This document shows, in pieces, positions 1 through 9,715 of a DNA stretch of 64,000 bases. The translations under genes were made by a program, and so were the position numbers. The notes under the pieces were generated by a model. It was given only the letters and a program-made list of their open reading frames with translations. It made no database searches and had not been told where the DNA came from. The DNA is from Clostridium_AD sp051278035 (GTDB lineage: Bacteria; Bacillota; Clostridia; Clostridiales; Clostridiaceae). The DNA lies in the NCBI RefSeq assembly GCF_051278035.1, contig NZ_JBNMNU010000001.1, positions 36,090-100,089 on the forward strand, given 5' to 3'. How positions within the stretch are numbered: position 1 is the first letter of the stretch; the number at the start of each line of letters is the position of its first letter.

Positions 1-54
1 CCCAGGCTTTTTTTTATTCTTTTTATTCTTTTTATCGTTGTCATTTTCAAACAT
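1..54 (-). CDS. Start of a lysine/asparagine-rich protein, cut by window edge
   Basis: An ATG read leftward from position 54 opens an 18-codon frame without stop to the window edge. The visible peptide is very basic after an acidic start (MFENDNDKK, then Lys/Asn repeats). It begins 54 nt downstream of the large tail protein stop, as expected for the next late gene. No family can be assigned from so little sequence. Confidence 0.4.
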   Translation of the reverse strand, partial: MFENDNDKKNKKNKKKPG

Positions 55-108
55 AATACAAATATATGAAATAATGAATTAAATGTCAATATTCAGTGTC
101 ATACAGTG

Positions 109-3100
109 TTAATGCTGTGTGAAAAATATTGATATGTCATGTAAAATAAGCTTGTTACCTTCTGGGTTCTTAAATTCGAACTCAGCAAAGCCCCAGGCAC
201 TACGTACTCTATCTCTAGAGTTTTTGTCTCTAGGAAAATTAATCTTCCAATTTCTAAACTTTTTGAATACATTGCTTCTGTCAACAAGGTCAACTATCCC
301 TGAATCCTGATAGTCATTATAAACTCTTACACCTGTAAGTCCTTTATTTAAAACTTCTAAACCGGTTAGATTGCTTGTTAACTCCATTTTGTAAGAAGCT
401 GAATTTAAAATTATTTCATTTCCAGGAGGCGCAATATGCAGTGTCATTGAACTAGCATGATGAACTCCGTAAAAATGATTAGGTGATCCTTTAAAGTGCT
501 CCCATAATTGAGAATTATCAGGAGATGTTGTTATCATTACCTTACCTTTGTTTATGTACCAGCTTGGAACATAATCGTAGTAACTAATAAATTCTCCAAT
601 CTTTTCATTAAAACCTAAAGTAAAACTATCGCCTGGCTGGTGAAATGAAAAATAAATATCTGAATTAACAGAGTTATAACCTACTGATACACCTGTTCCG
701 TTTAAAGGATTGTCTTTTCTTAACTCAGAAGTGTTTATTCTATTTAATAAATCATAGTGAAACCCTTTTAAATCAGACAATCTGGTAACTCCTTTTGAAC
801 CAAGAGACATTATAGCGCTGTTATTAACATCTACATAATAGAATCCTTGTTCTGAAGCTATTACTCCCCATTTATTTAAACATCCTGAAGTTGTACTTTT
901 GTAATTATAATCATGTAGCACTCCTCCAGTTCCTAATTCTAGTGATATTCCATCATTAGCCTGTACTTGTGCTCTAGGATTAATAGCTATGTGAGCTACT
1001 CCAGTATCTTGAAGACAGTATATTTCATCTTTTATATTTACAACCGCATTAATAGGTCCATACTTTCCGTCTAGATCCATTTTTTCATTTTCTAAAAAAT
1101 CTGTCCAACTGTCAATAAATTCTCCAGGTATTTTTTCTTTTGAAGACATTAACCTTCCGTCAAATTCTTGAATCTTTTTAATTTTTGAACCTAAATCTAT
1201 AGACTTTGATAAAGTAGGCTGTTGAGAATATACATTATTGTAAGATTGATACTCATCATACTTTGGTTGTTTTGTGTTATCCCATTCATTTAAAGACAAG
1301 TCGTCTCTATTTTTTAAATCAACAGTAGTTTCTACCTTTATACTAACAATCTCTGATATTAAATTGTATTGTGTAGATTTAATTTCAGTATTATCTTTAA
1401 CTAGTTTTGTAAATGTAAACGTATTGATAAAAGTATCTCCTGGAGACTCTATTATAACGTTGTTTGTATTTATATCGTTATAACTTCCTACATCTATGTA
1501 GCTAGAGTTTCTTTTAGACTCATAACCCATTCCTCCATACATACTTCCTACGTATAGTTCGTTAGAGTTTTTTACAAATTCAGCCATAAGAACTCCGTTT
1601 CCTACTGTAATACCTGTGTTTGAATGAATATCTTCAATAGTTTCTCTGTTTTCTACAGGAAAACTAGAACTATCAGGTCCTTCAGCAAAAGTTATACATT
1701 TAGCTCCAATAGTGTTTACACCTTGTATATGAACTTCTGCATCATTATGAACATCGTCATCTTTTCTCCAGTCATCCATAAGCATTGTCTTAAGGTTGTT
1801 TGAATACCTTAGTTTACCATCATTATTGTATGAAGTAAAATCTGCACCAGTATTAGTTATTTCAGGTGTTCCGTAAATATCATATTCACGTAAATGTGAA
1901 GCTGTGCTATAAGTTCCAAGAAACTCTCTAAAAACTTGATGTGTTGCATGACTATTGTCTCCATTTGTAGGTCCAAAAAATCCTATATCAGATAAATAAC
2001 CAGGATTATTTCCAGTTATTTTTTTAGCATTTACTCCTGGTGTTTTGTTTGTTATTCCATCAAGAAACTTCATTGCATAGTCATCTACTCCTGTTATAGG
2101 GTTTGTCTCTGTAGACCAATTTGCAGAATAACTTTGTTCAACCAGTCCTAATACTCTTAATTTAAAACTAGAATCTATTTGATTATCTCTAAACAATACA
2201 TCAGGACTAAAAAACTGCATAAGTCTACTATGTTGGAAATTTTGAGCTCTCCAATCTTCAGGGGGTGCAGATTTAAAACCTTCTATTGAATTACCATATG
2301 AATCAGTTGAATCACTTTCACTCTTAGAAGCTAAATCATAATAGTCAATGCATTTAATAAAAGGAATGTTAGAGCTAAACATTCTAGTCATAGACGGTAT
2401 AATATCTGAAGTTGTAGAATCTACAGCATCTTGTCTTTCTTGATATGTTGTCAATTTATTTGTTGAAACAAAATTAGCAACCATAGGATTAATAAATCCT
2501 TGAGCATATATAGTTTGATCTGTTAAAGTTCTGTCAGCTCGAATTACTTTGTATCCAACGGGAATGTCATCTTCAGTTTTAAAGTTATTTGAATCAGACA
2601 ACCAAGTATAAAAATTAGGAGTTAAAGTCATACGAAGTTGATTGTAAGATCCGGTTAAATTACCTTCTGGAGCTTTTAAATCCATAACCCATTTAGGTTC
2701 AGAAGTTTGTCCTAATCTATTGTAAAACTTTACACCAACTCTGTATATTTCCCTATCTTTTAAAAACTTCTTATCTTCGTAATTTGAAACTGGTGACTGA
2801 ATAAGTTCAATTTCTACAAATTTTCCTGAAGCTCCTTTTGTGCTTCCGTTTGATTTATATTTGTAAGTTTCGTAATCTGCATTAATTGCATCATTGTTTA
2901 AGGCTAGTGAAAATGTTGTTCCACTTACTATAGATTCAGATCCACTAATTTGACCATAAGAATTAACGTAAGCATTGTCAAGTACTTTACAAACCGATGA
3001 AGAGTTAAAAGAAAAAGCTCTACAGTCTAATTCTACATCAAAAGGTTGTTCTATAATATTTATTGGAAACAATCTATTGTCTTTAGTTGCAATGTGTCTA

Positions 3101-4146
3101 GGAACAATTGGGTTAGATCCTAAAAATATGTAAGACTCTATAGAAACAGAAGTACCTTTTAACCCGTCATCTGTAATTCTTAATGAGTTAAAGTTATCTA
3201 TTTCTTTATCAGCAATAACTTTTATTTCAGGGTCCTGATTATAAGAAGTGTATTTTACTGAGTATATTTTTATGTGAGTAAACTTGTTATCAATAGTAGG
3301 AATATTTAATCTAACAGACCTTCCAAGAACTTCATTTACTTTTCCTCCTCCAAGCCCATCTCCTTTGTCTATGGAAATTAGTTCTGATAAAGGTGAAGGA
3401 GCTGTTTGAGAGCCGTTAAGTATGTAAAGTCCATAAGAATATTGAATCATACCAGAAGTGTGAGAACCTCCTCCAATAACGCCCTCAATTACAGGCTGAG
3501 ATAAAGAGTAAGGACTTACAACATCGATAGCACTTGGATCTACATCAACCAGTTCGATAGAGTCACCGTTTGATTTTTTTTGTCTAATATTAAAATACCT
3601 GAGTTGATGTATACCATCGACGAAATATATTTTTTGTATAATTGAATTTTCATAGTTATAAAGTATTTGTACTAAGTTCTCTTTTGATAAAGACAAGTCA
3701 GCAATGTAAAGTAATTCTAAATCAAAATTACTGTCGTTTAAATTAGTAAGTTCCCAAAAACAATCAAAGCCATTACCGTCTGTTGATATAATTAAGGCTG
3801 AGTCCCTAAGATCTTTTGTTCCTATAATTTCTTGAGTACCTGATGTTTTTCCGTAATAAGATTTCTCTATAGGACATCTGGGAATTGTAGTTGAAGTAGT
3901 TTCGTACACAAGCGATTTAATAACACTTGAAACAGTATATTCTATACTTGTTGCTGATATGTTAATAGAAGGCGTAGGAATAGCAAAAACTAACTCATTT
4001 CCAACCTCATTAGTAACAGCGAATGTACTCTTTTGGTCGGTAGAAAGAATTCTTATGTTTTTTGCGTTAAAGTATTTTTTACCTTGCTTATCGCTAGACA
4101 AATCTTTTGACATTCCAGTCGGACTTGATACATGTTGTTTTATCAT
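109..4146 (-). CDS. Large tail protein, candidate crAss-like tail muzzle
   Basis: A 1345 aa protein at the distal end of the structural cluster. It has no signal peptide or membrane segment and looks beta-rich, with many Gly/Ser/Asn turns and short repeated beta-propeller-like stretches (for example residues around 1050-1200 with GVIASEQGFYYVD). Length and position last in the neck-to-tail gene order fit the large terminal tail protein (muzzle) of crAss-like podoviruses. This is inferred from context and size; no catalytic motif is visible. The start overlaps the stop of the preceding gene (TAATG-type coupling), so the two are probably translated together. Confidence 0.6.
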   Translation of the reverse strand: MIKQHVSSPTGMSKDLSSDKQGKKYFNAKNIRILSTDQKSTFAVTNEVGNELVFAIPTPSINISATSIEYTVSSVIKSLVYETTSTTIPRCPIEKSYYGKTSGTQEIIGTKDLRDSALIISTDGNGFDCFWELTNLNDSNFDLELLYIADLSLSKENLVQILYNYENSIIQKIYFVDGIHQLRYFNIRQKKSNGDSIELVDVDPSAIDVVSPYSLSQPVIEGVIGGGSHTSGMIQYSYGLYILNGSQTAPSPLSELISIDKGDGLGGGKVNEVLGRSVRLNIPTIDNKFTHIKIYSVKYTSYNQDPEIKVIADKEIDNFNSLRITDDGLKGTSVSIESYIFLGSNPIVPRHIATKDNRLFPINIIEQPFDVELDCRAFSFNSSSVCKVLDNAYVNSYGQISGSESIVSGTTFSLALNNDAINADYETYKYKSNGSTKGASGKFVEIELIQSPVSNYEDKKFLKDREIYRVGVKFYNRLGQTSEPKWVMDLKAPEGNLTGSYNQLRMTLTPNFYTWLSDSNNFKTEDDIPVGYKVIRADRTLTDQTIYAQGFINPMVANFVSTNKLTTYQERQDAVDSTTSDIIPSMTRMFSSNIPFIKCIDYYDLASKSESDSTDSYGNSIEGFKSAPPEDWRAQNFQHSRLMQFFSPDVLFRDNQIDSSFKLRVLGLVEQSYSANWSTETNPITGVDDYAMKFLDGITNKTPGVNAKKITGNNPGYLSDIGFFGPTNGDNSHATHQVFREFLGTYSTASHLREYDIYGTPEITNTGADFTSYNNDGKLRYSNNLKTMLMDDWRKDDDVHNDAEVHIQGVNTIGAKCITFAEGPDSSSFPVENRETIEDIHSNTGITVGNGVLMAEFVKNSNELYVGSMYGGMGYESKRNSSYIDVGSYNDINTNNVIIESPGDTFINTFTFTKLVKDNTEIKSTQYNLISEIVSIKVETTVDLKNRDDLSLNEWDNTKQPKYDEYQSYNNVYSQQPTLSKSIDLGSKIKKIQEFDGRLMSSKEKIPGEFIDSWTDFLENEKMDLDGKYGPINAVVNIKDEIYCLQDTGVAHIAINPRAQVQANDGISLELGTGGVLHDYNYKSTTSGCLNKWGVIASEQGFYYVDVNNSAIMSLGSKGVTRLSDLKGFHYDLLNRINTSELRKDNPLNGTGVSVGYNSVNSDIYFSFHQPGDSFTLGFNEKIGEFISYYDYVPSWYINKGKVMITTSPDNSQLWEHFKGSPNHFYGVHHASSMTLHIAPPGNEIILNSASYKMELTSNLTGLEVLNKGLTGVRVYNDYQDSGIVDLVDRSNVFKKFRNWKINFPRDKNSRDRVRSAWGFAEFEFKNPEGNKLILHDISIFFTQH

Positions 4147-4856
4147 TAGTGTATTTTTAAGTGTTCCTGGTTACCTAAGAATTCAAATCTTTTTGAAAAT
4201 TCAGTTGCACTTGGTATTAATTGAACAATTGTGTTTGTCAAAGTTTCCATTTCATCTAAACTAGGAAGCTTTATATTTGCATCTGCTTGAGCAACGTTAA
4301 AACAGTAATCTGTTTCAGCTTTATCTAATTTCCTGTCAGATACAAGCTCCATGTCGTTCAATATGTCAAACCACTTCCATTTTATATAGCTTTCGACACA
4401 TCTAAGCAATGTTTCGTTGTCTAATATTAAAGGATAGCACTCCTCGTCTACTGCAATAGCTTTGTAGATTAATTCAATCGTACCTTTTTCAAAGTTTAAA
4501 CTAACATACTTGCTATTTAAAGAATAAGTGTTATCACTTCTAGATGGAGCGCTTGATCCGGATCCAAAAAATTCTTGAGAAATATCTTCACTTGTCTGTA
4601 AAGGAACTGGCCCTCTACCTCCGTCGGTTCTAGCTATTCCTTCAACCTTTATAATATCTATTGGTTTTAACGCTCTGTAATTTGATACATTTAAAACTTC
4701 TCTACGATTTACATACAAAGACGGAGCGTCAAGTATTCTTAAAACTTGAATAGCATTGTCTACAATAAATTCGTAATTAAGATCCTTCATTAAAGGGTTT
4801 CTTAAAAGCCTGTCAGCTATCATTTTAATACTTACTAAATTTCCTGTGCTTGCCAT
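4146..4856 (-). CDS. Tail/ring connector protein
   Basis: A 236 aa protein with a mostly helical N-terminus (residues 1-60, ending near LDAPSLYVNRREVLNVSNYRA) and a helical C-terminus. This organisation resembles the head-completion or tail-accessory (P22 gp4-like) proteins found next to the large tail protein in crAss-like phages. Its stop overlaps the downstream tail protein start, and 2 nt separate it from the small gene upstream. The structural role is inferred from neighbours. Confidence 0.5.
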   Translation of the reverse strand: MASTGNLVSIKMIADRLLRNPLMKDLNYEFIVDNAIQVLRILDAPSLYVNRREVLNVSNYRALKPIDIIKVEGIARTDGGRGPVPLQTSEDISQEFFGSGSSAPSRSDNTYSLNSKYVSLNFEKGTIELIYKAIAVDEECYPLILDNETLLRCVESYIKWKWFDILNDMELVSDRKLDKAETDYCFNVAQADANIKLPSLDEMETLTNTIVQLIPSATEFSKRFEFLGNQEHLKIH

Positions 4857-4858
4857 AA

Positions 4859-5110
4859 TTATATTTTTTGATAAGTTTCTTTAAATACTTCTGGTTTACA
4901 AGGGTAGCAGCTTCTTTCTTTATCAAATGGTTCTTTAATTATAAAGTCATTTACACTTACTTTCATTGTCCCTTCGCTTGTTATTATGTTAGGATATTTT
5001 AGTTTATTGTCAATATTTTTTTTACCAATAAATGCTTCACATTCTTTGTAATTATCTCCATCAAACTGTATAGCTTCTACTTCTATTGGTCTTTTTCTAA
5101 ATCTTGCCAT
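4859..5110 (-). CDS. PGDYG-type small phage protein
   Basis: The start is placed at the internal Met of MARFRKRPIEVEAIQF, giving 83 aa; a longer frame opens at 5158 but its extra 16 residues do not resemble the family. The pattern RKRPIEVEAIQFDG, then SEGTMKVSVNDFIIK, then CYPCKPEVFKETY matches a very common short phage protein of unknown function (PGDYG domain family). The usual PGD is replaced here by VND. It lies between structural genes, but members also occur elsewhere in phages. Confidence 0.65.
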   Translation of the reverse strand: MARFRKRPIEVEAIQFDGDNYKECEAFIGKKNIDNKLKYPNIITSEGTMKVSVNDFIIKEPFDKERSCYPCKPEVFKETYQKI

Positions 5111-5244
5111 TTTGTTTTTATTTGTTTTTAAAATAGTCTTGTGGTTATGCTTCCACATGAATATACTTTTTTAAAGGGTTTCTCTTGTTACCAAGCTGCA
5201 GCATGCATATTTCCCTAAGCCGAAGCATTTTTTTTACTAGACTA

Positions 5245-5751
5245 TTATTTTATAAATGCGTCTATACGTCCTGCAAAAATAGATTTAGAAAGATCCCTCT
5301 TAAGTGTTCTATTAAATTTCATTTTGTATATACTCTTGTTTTTAAAATTAGCTTTAGATGTTCTGTAAAATATTCTAAAAGTATGACCATCGGTGTGCTC
5401 GTTAGTATATCTTATTTTAGTTTTCTTTTCCTTTGCAAAATCACTTTCAGCCCAAAGCTCTCTTGTTGCTTTCCAGTTTACAGGCAGATTATTTATCACC
5501 TTTCCTTCCTCATCTAGTTTAACTTCAGTTTTAATTTTTCTTAATTCAATTTTACCAGTTCTTAAAGGCATAAAGTATTCAGCTCCTTTTGTAGATATTC
5601 TTTCTCTTACATGGTTGTTAAATTCTCTTAATACAACTCCGTATTTAGCTCTAGAAATATGAGTGCAATCAGTTTCTTTTATAAAATGTTTATAATAGTC
5701 TGAGTTACCAAAGTCTGCTTTTATTCTATGTATTCTTTTATCTTCTGTCAT
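5245..5751 (-). CDS. Conserved tail-region protein, unknown function
   Basis: A 168 aa, very basic, soluble protein with no recognised motif. It overlaps the end of the upstream 222 aa gene by 14 nt, so it belongs to the same late transcript. Position between the neck proteins and the terminal tail gene suggests a virion or assembly role. A gap of about 135 nt with no other gene follows before the PGDYG-type gene. Confidence 0.45.
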   Translation of the reverse strand: MTEDKRIHRIKADFGNSDYYKHFIKETDCTHISRAKYGVVLREFNNHVRERISTKGAEYFMPLRTGKIELRKIKTEVKLDEEGKVINNLPVNWKATRELWAESDFAKEKKTKIRYTNEHTDGHTFRIFYRTSKANFKNKSIYKMKFNRTLKRDLSKSIFAGRIDAFIK

Positions 5752-6406
5752 CTGTTGAATCGTTTTTATCGTCTACAGGAATATTTAAAGTTCTGGTTAG
5801 CTCTCTAACAATTAGATCTACAATAGTATCTGTCATTGCTGATTCACAAGGATATTCAACATCCCACTCATCAATTGAGCTATCATATCCACATTTATAT
5901 GGTAATGCTTTTCCTGGATTTTCAAATACATCTACTATTCTAATTTTTTTTAAGAACTTATGCTCATCGTTGTTAGAAATTATAATTAATTTTCCTTCAG
6001 AATCTACTGCGCAATAAGTTATGTTTTTTAAATATTTATTTTCAAATAAGTAAGGAATTCTTTCAATTGCAACTACACTTAAAGATATTGCACTTCCATC
6101 TTCTTTTCTAACAAGTAAAGGTCCTTCTTTTCCTTTAACTTTAATTGATGATGGAATTGAAACTGTTGAAAGAATTTTTCCAGCACAAGAATAACCACTC
6201 ACTTTGTCAACTAAAGAGAGTGTTAGACATAATTCTTGTTTACTGCTTGCTGGTATTTTCCAAGCACTTTTAGAGTACTGTTGCTTAAACAGCATACTTC
6301 TTTTTGTATCTATAAAAGAACTAAGTAATTCTTCGTTAATTCGTGAATCATCACTTTGTATGTTTAGCTTCTCTAAAGCTTGATATATAATTTCTCTTTT
6401 AGTCAT
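5738..6406 (-). CDS. Neck/ring structural protein candidate
   Basis: A 222 aa protein with a helical N-terminus (MTKREIIYQALEKLNIQ, residues 1-60) followed by a beta-rich region and a C-terminal helix near ATDTIVDLIVRELTRTLN-like sequence. Helix-beta-helix organisation and the location next to the connector genes fit a podovirus ring or head-tail adaptor protein. No sequence motif proves it. It is separated by 2 nt from the metallophosphoesterase gene upstream. Confidence 0.45.
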   Translation of the reverse strand: MTKREIIYQALEKLNIQSDDSRINEELLSSFIDTKRSMLFKQQYSKSAWKIPASSKQELCLTLSLVDKVSGYSCAGKILSTVSIPSSIKVKGKEGPLLVRKEDGSAISLSVVAIERIPYLFENKYLKNITYCAVDSEGKLIIISNNDEHKFLKKIRIVDVFENPGKALPYKCGYDSSIDEWDVEYPCESAMTDTIVDLIVRELTRTLNIPVDDKNDSTDDRR

Positions 6407-6408
6407 GA

Positions 6409-7515
6409 TTAATATTTTTTACCTCCAAAAAAGAAGTGTCCATCAGGAGTTACGCTTATTTGAGTTATGTTTGACCTACCTAATTCGTCGATCATGTTTA
6501 TTGCAAAACCATTAGCCCATTGTTGTTTCATTGGTCTAGAAGCATAGTTAAATGCTTTAGTAGTAAAATCAGCACATGCACCAATGTTAAACGCTGCCAT
6601 CTCTCCTTCTCTGTAGTTCTGTATTCTATGTGTATGAACATATGCACAGCTTCTTCTTAATTTATCTAAGTGAGCTTTTGCGTTATGAATACTAAAGTAA
6701 ACACCGTGAAAAATATCAAAGTCATTACCAAGTGTGATAAAATCTCTGTTCCAATTAGTCTTTACATTGTATCCTCTTTGCCATAGTTTTAATCCGTCTT
6801 CCGGAGATACTAGAGGTGTTTTTGCGTTATCCATTACTGACATCCACCTGTTATGTCTGTCTTCATGGTTTCCGTACAGATATGTTTTCCAAACATCTGC
6901 AGGTAATGCTTTATCAAACTCAAGAAGTAATTTATTTCCAATCCGGTACTCATCATTTAGTGTTAACCCTGGAATTGCAGTAAATCTACCCTTGTCGTGG
7001 CTTGATAATGGGTTTAAATCTATAAAATCACCCATAAGGTGAAATCCTTTAATCTTTTTATTGTGATCTTTAATAAGGTTTAAGATACCCTTATGTAGTT
7101 GCTTGTTGTGAAAAGGAACATGGTTGCATCCTAATAATAGATGCATTCCAGCTTGATCCTTTATTGATGGAGTTTTAAATGTTTTTAAAGCTTCCTTTCT
7201 TTTTAGAGTAGGCTCAGAAGATTTTTTAATTTCTTTGATCGCCTTTATTGGCTGTACTCCTAGTTGTTCTGCAAGTTTATTAAATTTTTCTATAAACTCT
7301 GGAGACACTTTCATGTCTTTTTTTATTTCTACCTCTCCTTGTATTGATGTTGATAATTCTTCTCTTAATTGTTTTCTCGCCTCTGTAATTATTTTAAAAC
7401 TAATTTGACGCCCGTTGTGTTTTCTTGATAAAAACATTTGAATTTTTGGGTTACCTTCATTCAAATAACTTTTTTTATTTCTAAGAAAATCTTTTACTAA
7501 TTCTAAATCTCTCAT
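6409..7515 (-). CDS. Calcineurin-like metallophosphoesterase
   Basis: 368 aa when started at the Met before RDLELVKDFL; an in-frame ATG at 7578 would add 21 hydrophobic residues and is less likely. The phosphoesterase motifs appear in order: LLGCNHVPFH (motif I, with Asn where Asp is usual), MGDFIDLNP (GDxxD), YGNHEDRHNR (GNHE), FHGVYFSIH and VHTHR (GHxH-like). The N-terminal 120 residues are helical and not part of the fold. The Asn in motif I could weaken metal binding. The substrate is unknown; genes of this class occur among structural genes in several phages. Confidence 0.75.
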   Translation of the reverse strand: MRDLELVKDFLRNKKSYLNEGNPKIQMFLSRKHNGRQISFKIITEARKQLREELSTSIQGEVEIKKDMKVSPEFIEKFNKLAEQLGVQPIKAIKEIKKSSEPTLKRKEALKTFKTPSIKDQAGMHLLLGCNHVPFHNKQLHKGILNLIKDHNKKIKGFHLMGDFIDLNPLSSHDKGRFTAIPGLTLNDEYRIGNKLLLEFDKALPADVWKTYLYGNHEDRHNRWMSVMDNAKTPLVSPEDGLKLWQRGYNVKTNWNRDFITLGNDFDIFHGVYFSIHNAKAHLDKLRRSCAYVHTHRIQNYREGEMAAFNIGACADFTTKAFNYASRPMKQQWANGFAINMIDELGRSNITQISVTPDGHFFFGGKKY

Positions 7516-7605
7516 GTAAAACTGTTTAATTAATATAGACTCGTTGGCAAATATATAAAATAAATAACGATAAGTCAAATTTTAGCATCATATACTATTG
7601 AAACA

Positions 7606-7983
7606 TTAACAATAATTGCTTGAGCATCTCCTGTTAAAAGACTTACTATGTATTAAATTACCAAAATTATCATGAATAAAGAAAGTTACAGTACGGTCAT
7701 TATTGTTTTGATAATCGTTATAAGATCTGTACCCGTCTATACTTAAGTTATATTCAGTTAATTCATCTATTGTTTCTCCATTACTTACGCTATCTCCACC
7801 TGATCCTTCAACAACAAATAAAGCTAATTCACCAAACCAAGTAACAACAACAGACGAAGTAGTCTTTACTCCAACCGTAAATGTACTTTGGCAATTTGTA
7901 TTAGTAAGCCTCATTCCTCCAATTTTTCCTGTTACAGTAGGTTGAGATAATTCTTCTTCGACGTGTATTGACATTGTTCCCAT
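7606..7983 (-). CDS. Small beta-rich virion-associated protein candidate
   Basis: A 125 aa protein rich in Thr, Val, Ser and Asn with predicted beta strands and four Cys (one near the middle, three in the last ten residues). The upstream gene stop overlaps its first codon. A second Met three codons in (MSIHVEEEL) is an equally good start. It sits after the cadherin-like repeat proteins and could be a fibre or decoration component. No family is recognised. Confidence 0.4.
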   Translation of the reverse strand: MGTMSIHVEEELSQPTVTGKIGGMRLTNTNCQSTFTVGVKTTSSVVVTWFGELALFVVEGSGGDSVSNGETIDELTEYNLSIDGYRSYNDYQNNNDRTVTFFIHDNFGNLIHSKSFNRRCSSNYC

Positions 7984-8726
7984 TATTGTACGAATATTCC
8001 TGACCCAGCATCAGCTATAGAAAAATCAAAGCTAAGTGACTGGATAGTTGTTATTGTTGAATCTGGAACATAAGAAAAATAACCTGCATCTATTTCATCA
8101 AAAGATATAATTTGATTTGTAACTACGTTAGAGCCGTTAAATATTAATGTTCCTTCTGCTGGTAGTGTTAATATCTTTAATTTATCTGCGGCATCTCCTT
8201 CTGGGTCCGCATATTGAGGGCTTGTTCCTGTTGTAAAATCAACACTAAGAAAAGTTCTTGTTGTTGCATACTCAGTTAATACGGCTCCATCACCAACTTG
8301 AGAAGGAGCTTCATTAGCTTTCTCTAAAACACTTAATCTCATTTGACCTGTATTTAATCCACTTAATGAATTTGAACCTGTATCAGCAACGTCAAAAGAA
8401 AAAACATCTACATAAGAGGTTTCTACAATGCTTTCAGATAAATAAATTAAATTACCTGAAGAAATCTCTCCTGAGAAAATTATTTGACCAAGAGTTACTT
8501 CTGTGTTATTTAGTTTTAAAGTTCCATTTCCCACTAAAATAGATGTTGCTTTTATGTATTTTAAAGGATCATCTTCAGGGTCCGAATAAGCAGGACTAGT
8601 TCCAGTAGTAAAATCAGCTAAAGTAAATACATGATTACCAGAATAAGCTATGTTACTTATTTCATTTGAACCTGTAGAGGTAGGCCTTCCGTTAGGAAGA
8701 CCCTTGTTTGTTATAGTTATAAACAT
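7983..8726 (-). CDS. Cadherin-like repeat protein 1
   Basis: A 247 aa protein made of two copies of a module of about 100 residues: a strand ending in FTLADFTTG, then SPAYSDPEDDP, then a strand with NGTLKLNNTEVT, then a SGNLIYLSE-like strand. The second copy has DFTTG, PQYADPEGDA and GTLIFNGSNV. The DPEGD core is typical of calcium-binding cadherin-like or tandem-95 repeats. The same module occurs in the genes at 8744 and 24510. A role in virion surface display or binding of cell-surface glycans is inferred. Confidence 0.6.
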   Translation of the reverse strand: MFITITNKGLPNGRPTSTGSNEISNIAYSGNHVFTLADFTTGTSPAYSDPEDDPLKYIKATSILVGNGTLKLNNTEVTLGQIIFSGEISSGNLIYLSESIVETSYVDVFSFDVADTGSNSLSGLNTGQMRLSVLEKANEAPSQVGDGAVLTEYATTRTFLSVDFTTGTSPQYADPEGDAADKLKILTLPAEGTLIFNGSNVVTNQIISFDEIDAGYFSYVPDSTITTIQSLSFDFSIADAGSGIFVQ

Positions 8727-8743
8727 TTTTTTTTATTTTTAAA

Positions 8744-9715
8744 TTATTCTACCCATTCCATTGATCCTGTATCTCTAACAGCTACAGATATTGTGTCTGT
8801 AGTTATTGCGTTAGAATCTGCTGACTCGTGATAAAAAGCACCTGAATCTAATTCAGATTTAGTGATAACTTGACCAATAATTGCTATAGCTCCAAAATAA
8901 TAGTAAGTTCCATTATTGATAGAAGATATATCAAGAATTTTAATAGCATCTAAAGCATCTCCTTCTGGATCAGAGTATGGTGCAATAGCTTTTGTTGTAA
9001 AATCTGCTGAGCTAAATACAGTCGTAACTCTATTGTTTCCATAAAGCTTAGTATCTCCAACAGTTGCTGGTTCGTTTTCTACAGCTATTTGAACTACTTC
9101 AACACTTATTGTAGCAATATTAGATTCCAGTGGAACTTGTAAATCGTTGTCGTATGCACTTATTGTAAAAGAAGTGCTATACCCGACAGTACCTTCTCTA
9201 GTATAAACTAAAAGTTCAGGATTTAATAGCAAAGAGTTTAGCTGAACTTCAGAGCCGTTGTAAAACAGCGTTCCTGTAGAAGGTAGTGATTTTACAACAA
9301 AACTACTTTGATTAGTTCCTTCGGGATCGCTATAACTAGATAGTGATGTTAAATTGCTAAAGTTATAGTTATTAGCAGCATCGCCTAAAGATATAGAAAA
9401 AGAAGAAATAGTTGGAGCAACGTTTGGCAAAACAACACCAGAAGTTTTAATCTCAACAATTCCTATAGGTTCAAAATCACTTATAAATGATGGTAGAGCT
9501 TGTTTTTCAATACATATAAAAGGATCTGTAAGCTGTAAAGTTGTAACCATAGAGTTTAACCTCTGCAATGTAGAGTAAGTTGTTGAGTAACAAGAGTACT
9601 TATATATCAACCTTAACAAGGATAATCCTTCTAAGTTTGCTTTTCCATAGTACTCCAAATGCTTAGAAGCTTTTCCTACAGATGTTATGAATATTCTTCC
9701 GTCTTTTTCAGTCAT
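8744..9715 (-). CDS. Cadherin-like repeat protein 2
   Basis: 323 aa from the ATG that overlaps the upstream stop (MTEKDGRIF); the frame extends 8 codons further up but the overlapping start matches the coupling seen in neighbours. Residues 1-90 are unique; then come two cadherin-like modules, the first with SYSDPEGTN and TGTLFYNGSEV, the second with DFTTKAIAP, YSDPEGDALD and NGTYYYFG. These are clear paralogues of the modules in the genes at 7983 and 24510. A probable virion surface or fibre protein. Confidence 0.55.
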   Translation of the reverse strand: MTEKDGRIFITSVGKASKHLEYYGKANLEGLSLLRLIYKYSCYSTTYSTLQRLNSMVTTLQLTDPFICIEKQALPSFISDFEPIGIVEIKTSGVVLPNVAPTISSFSISLGDAANNYNFSNLTSLSSYSDPEGTNQSSFVVKSLPSTGTLFYNGSEVQLNSLLLNPELLVYTREGTVGYSTSFTISAYDNDLQVPLESNIATISVEVVQIAVENEPATVGDTKLYGNNRVTTVFSSADFTTKAIAPYSDPEGDALDAIKILDISSINNGTYYYFGAIAIIGQVITKSELDSGAFYHESADSNAITTDTISVAVRDTGSMEWVE

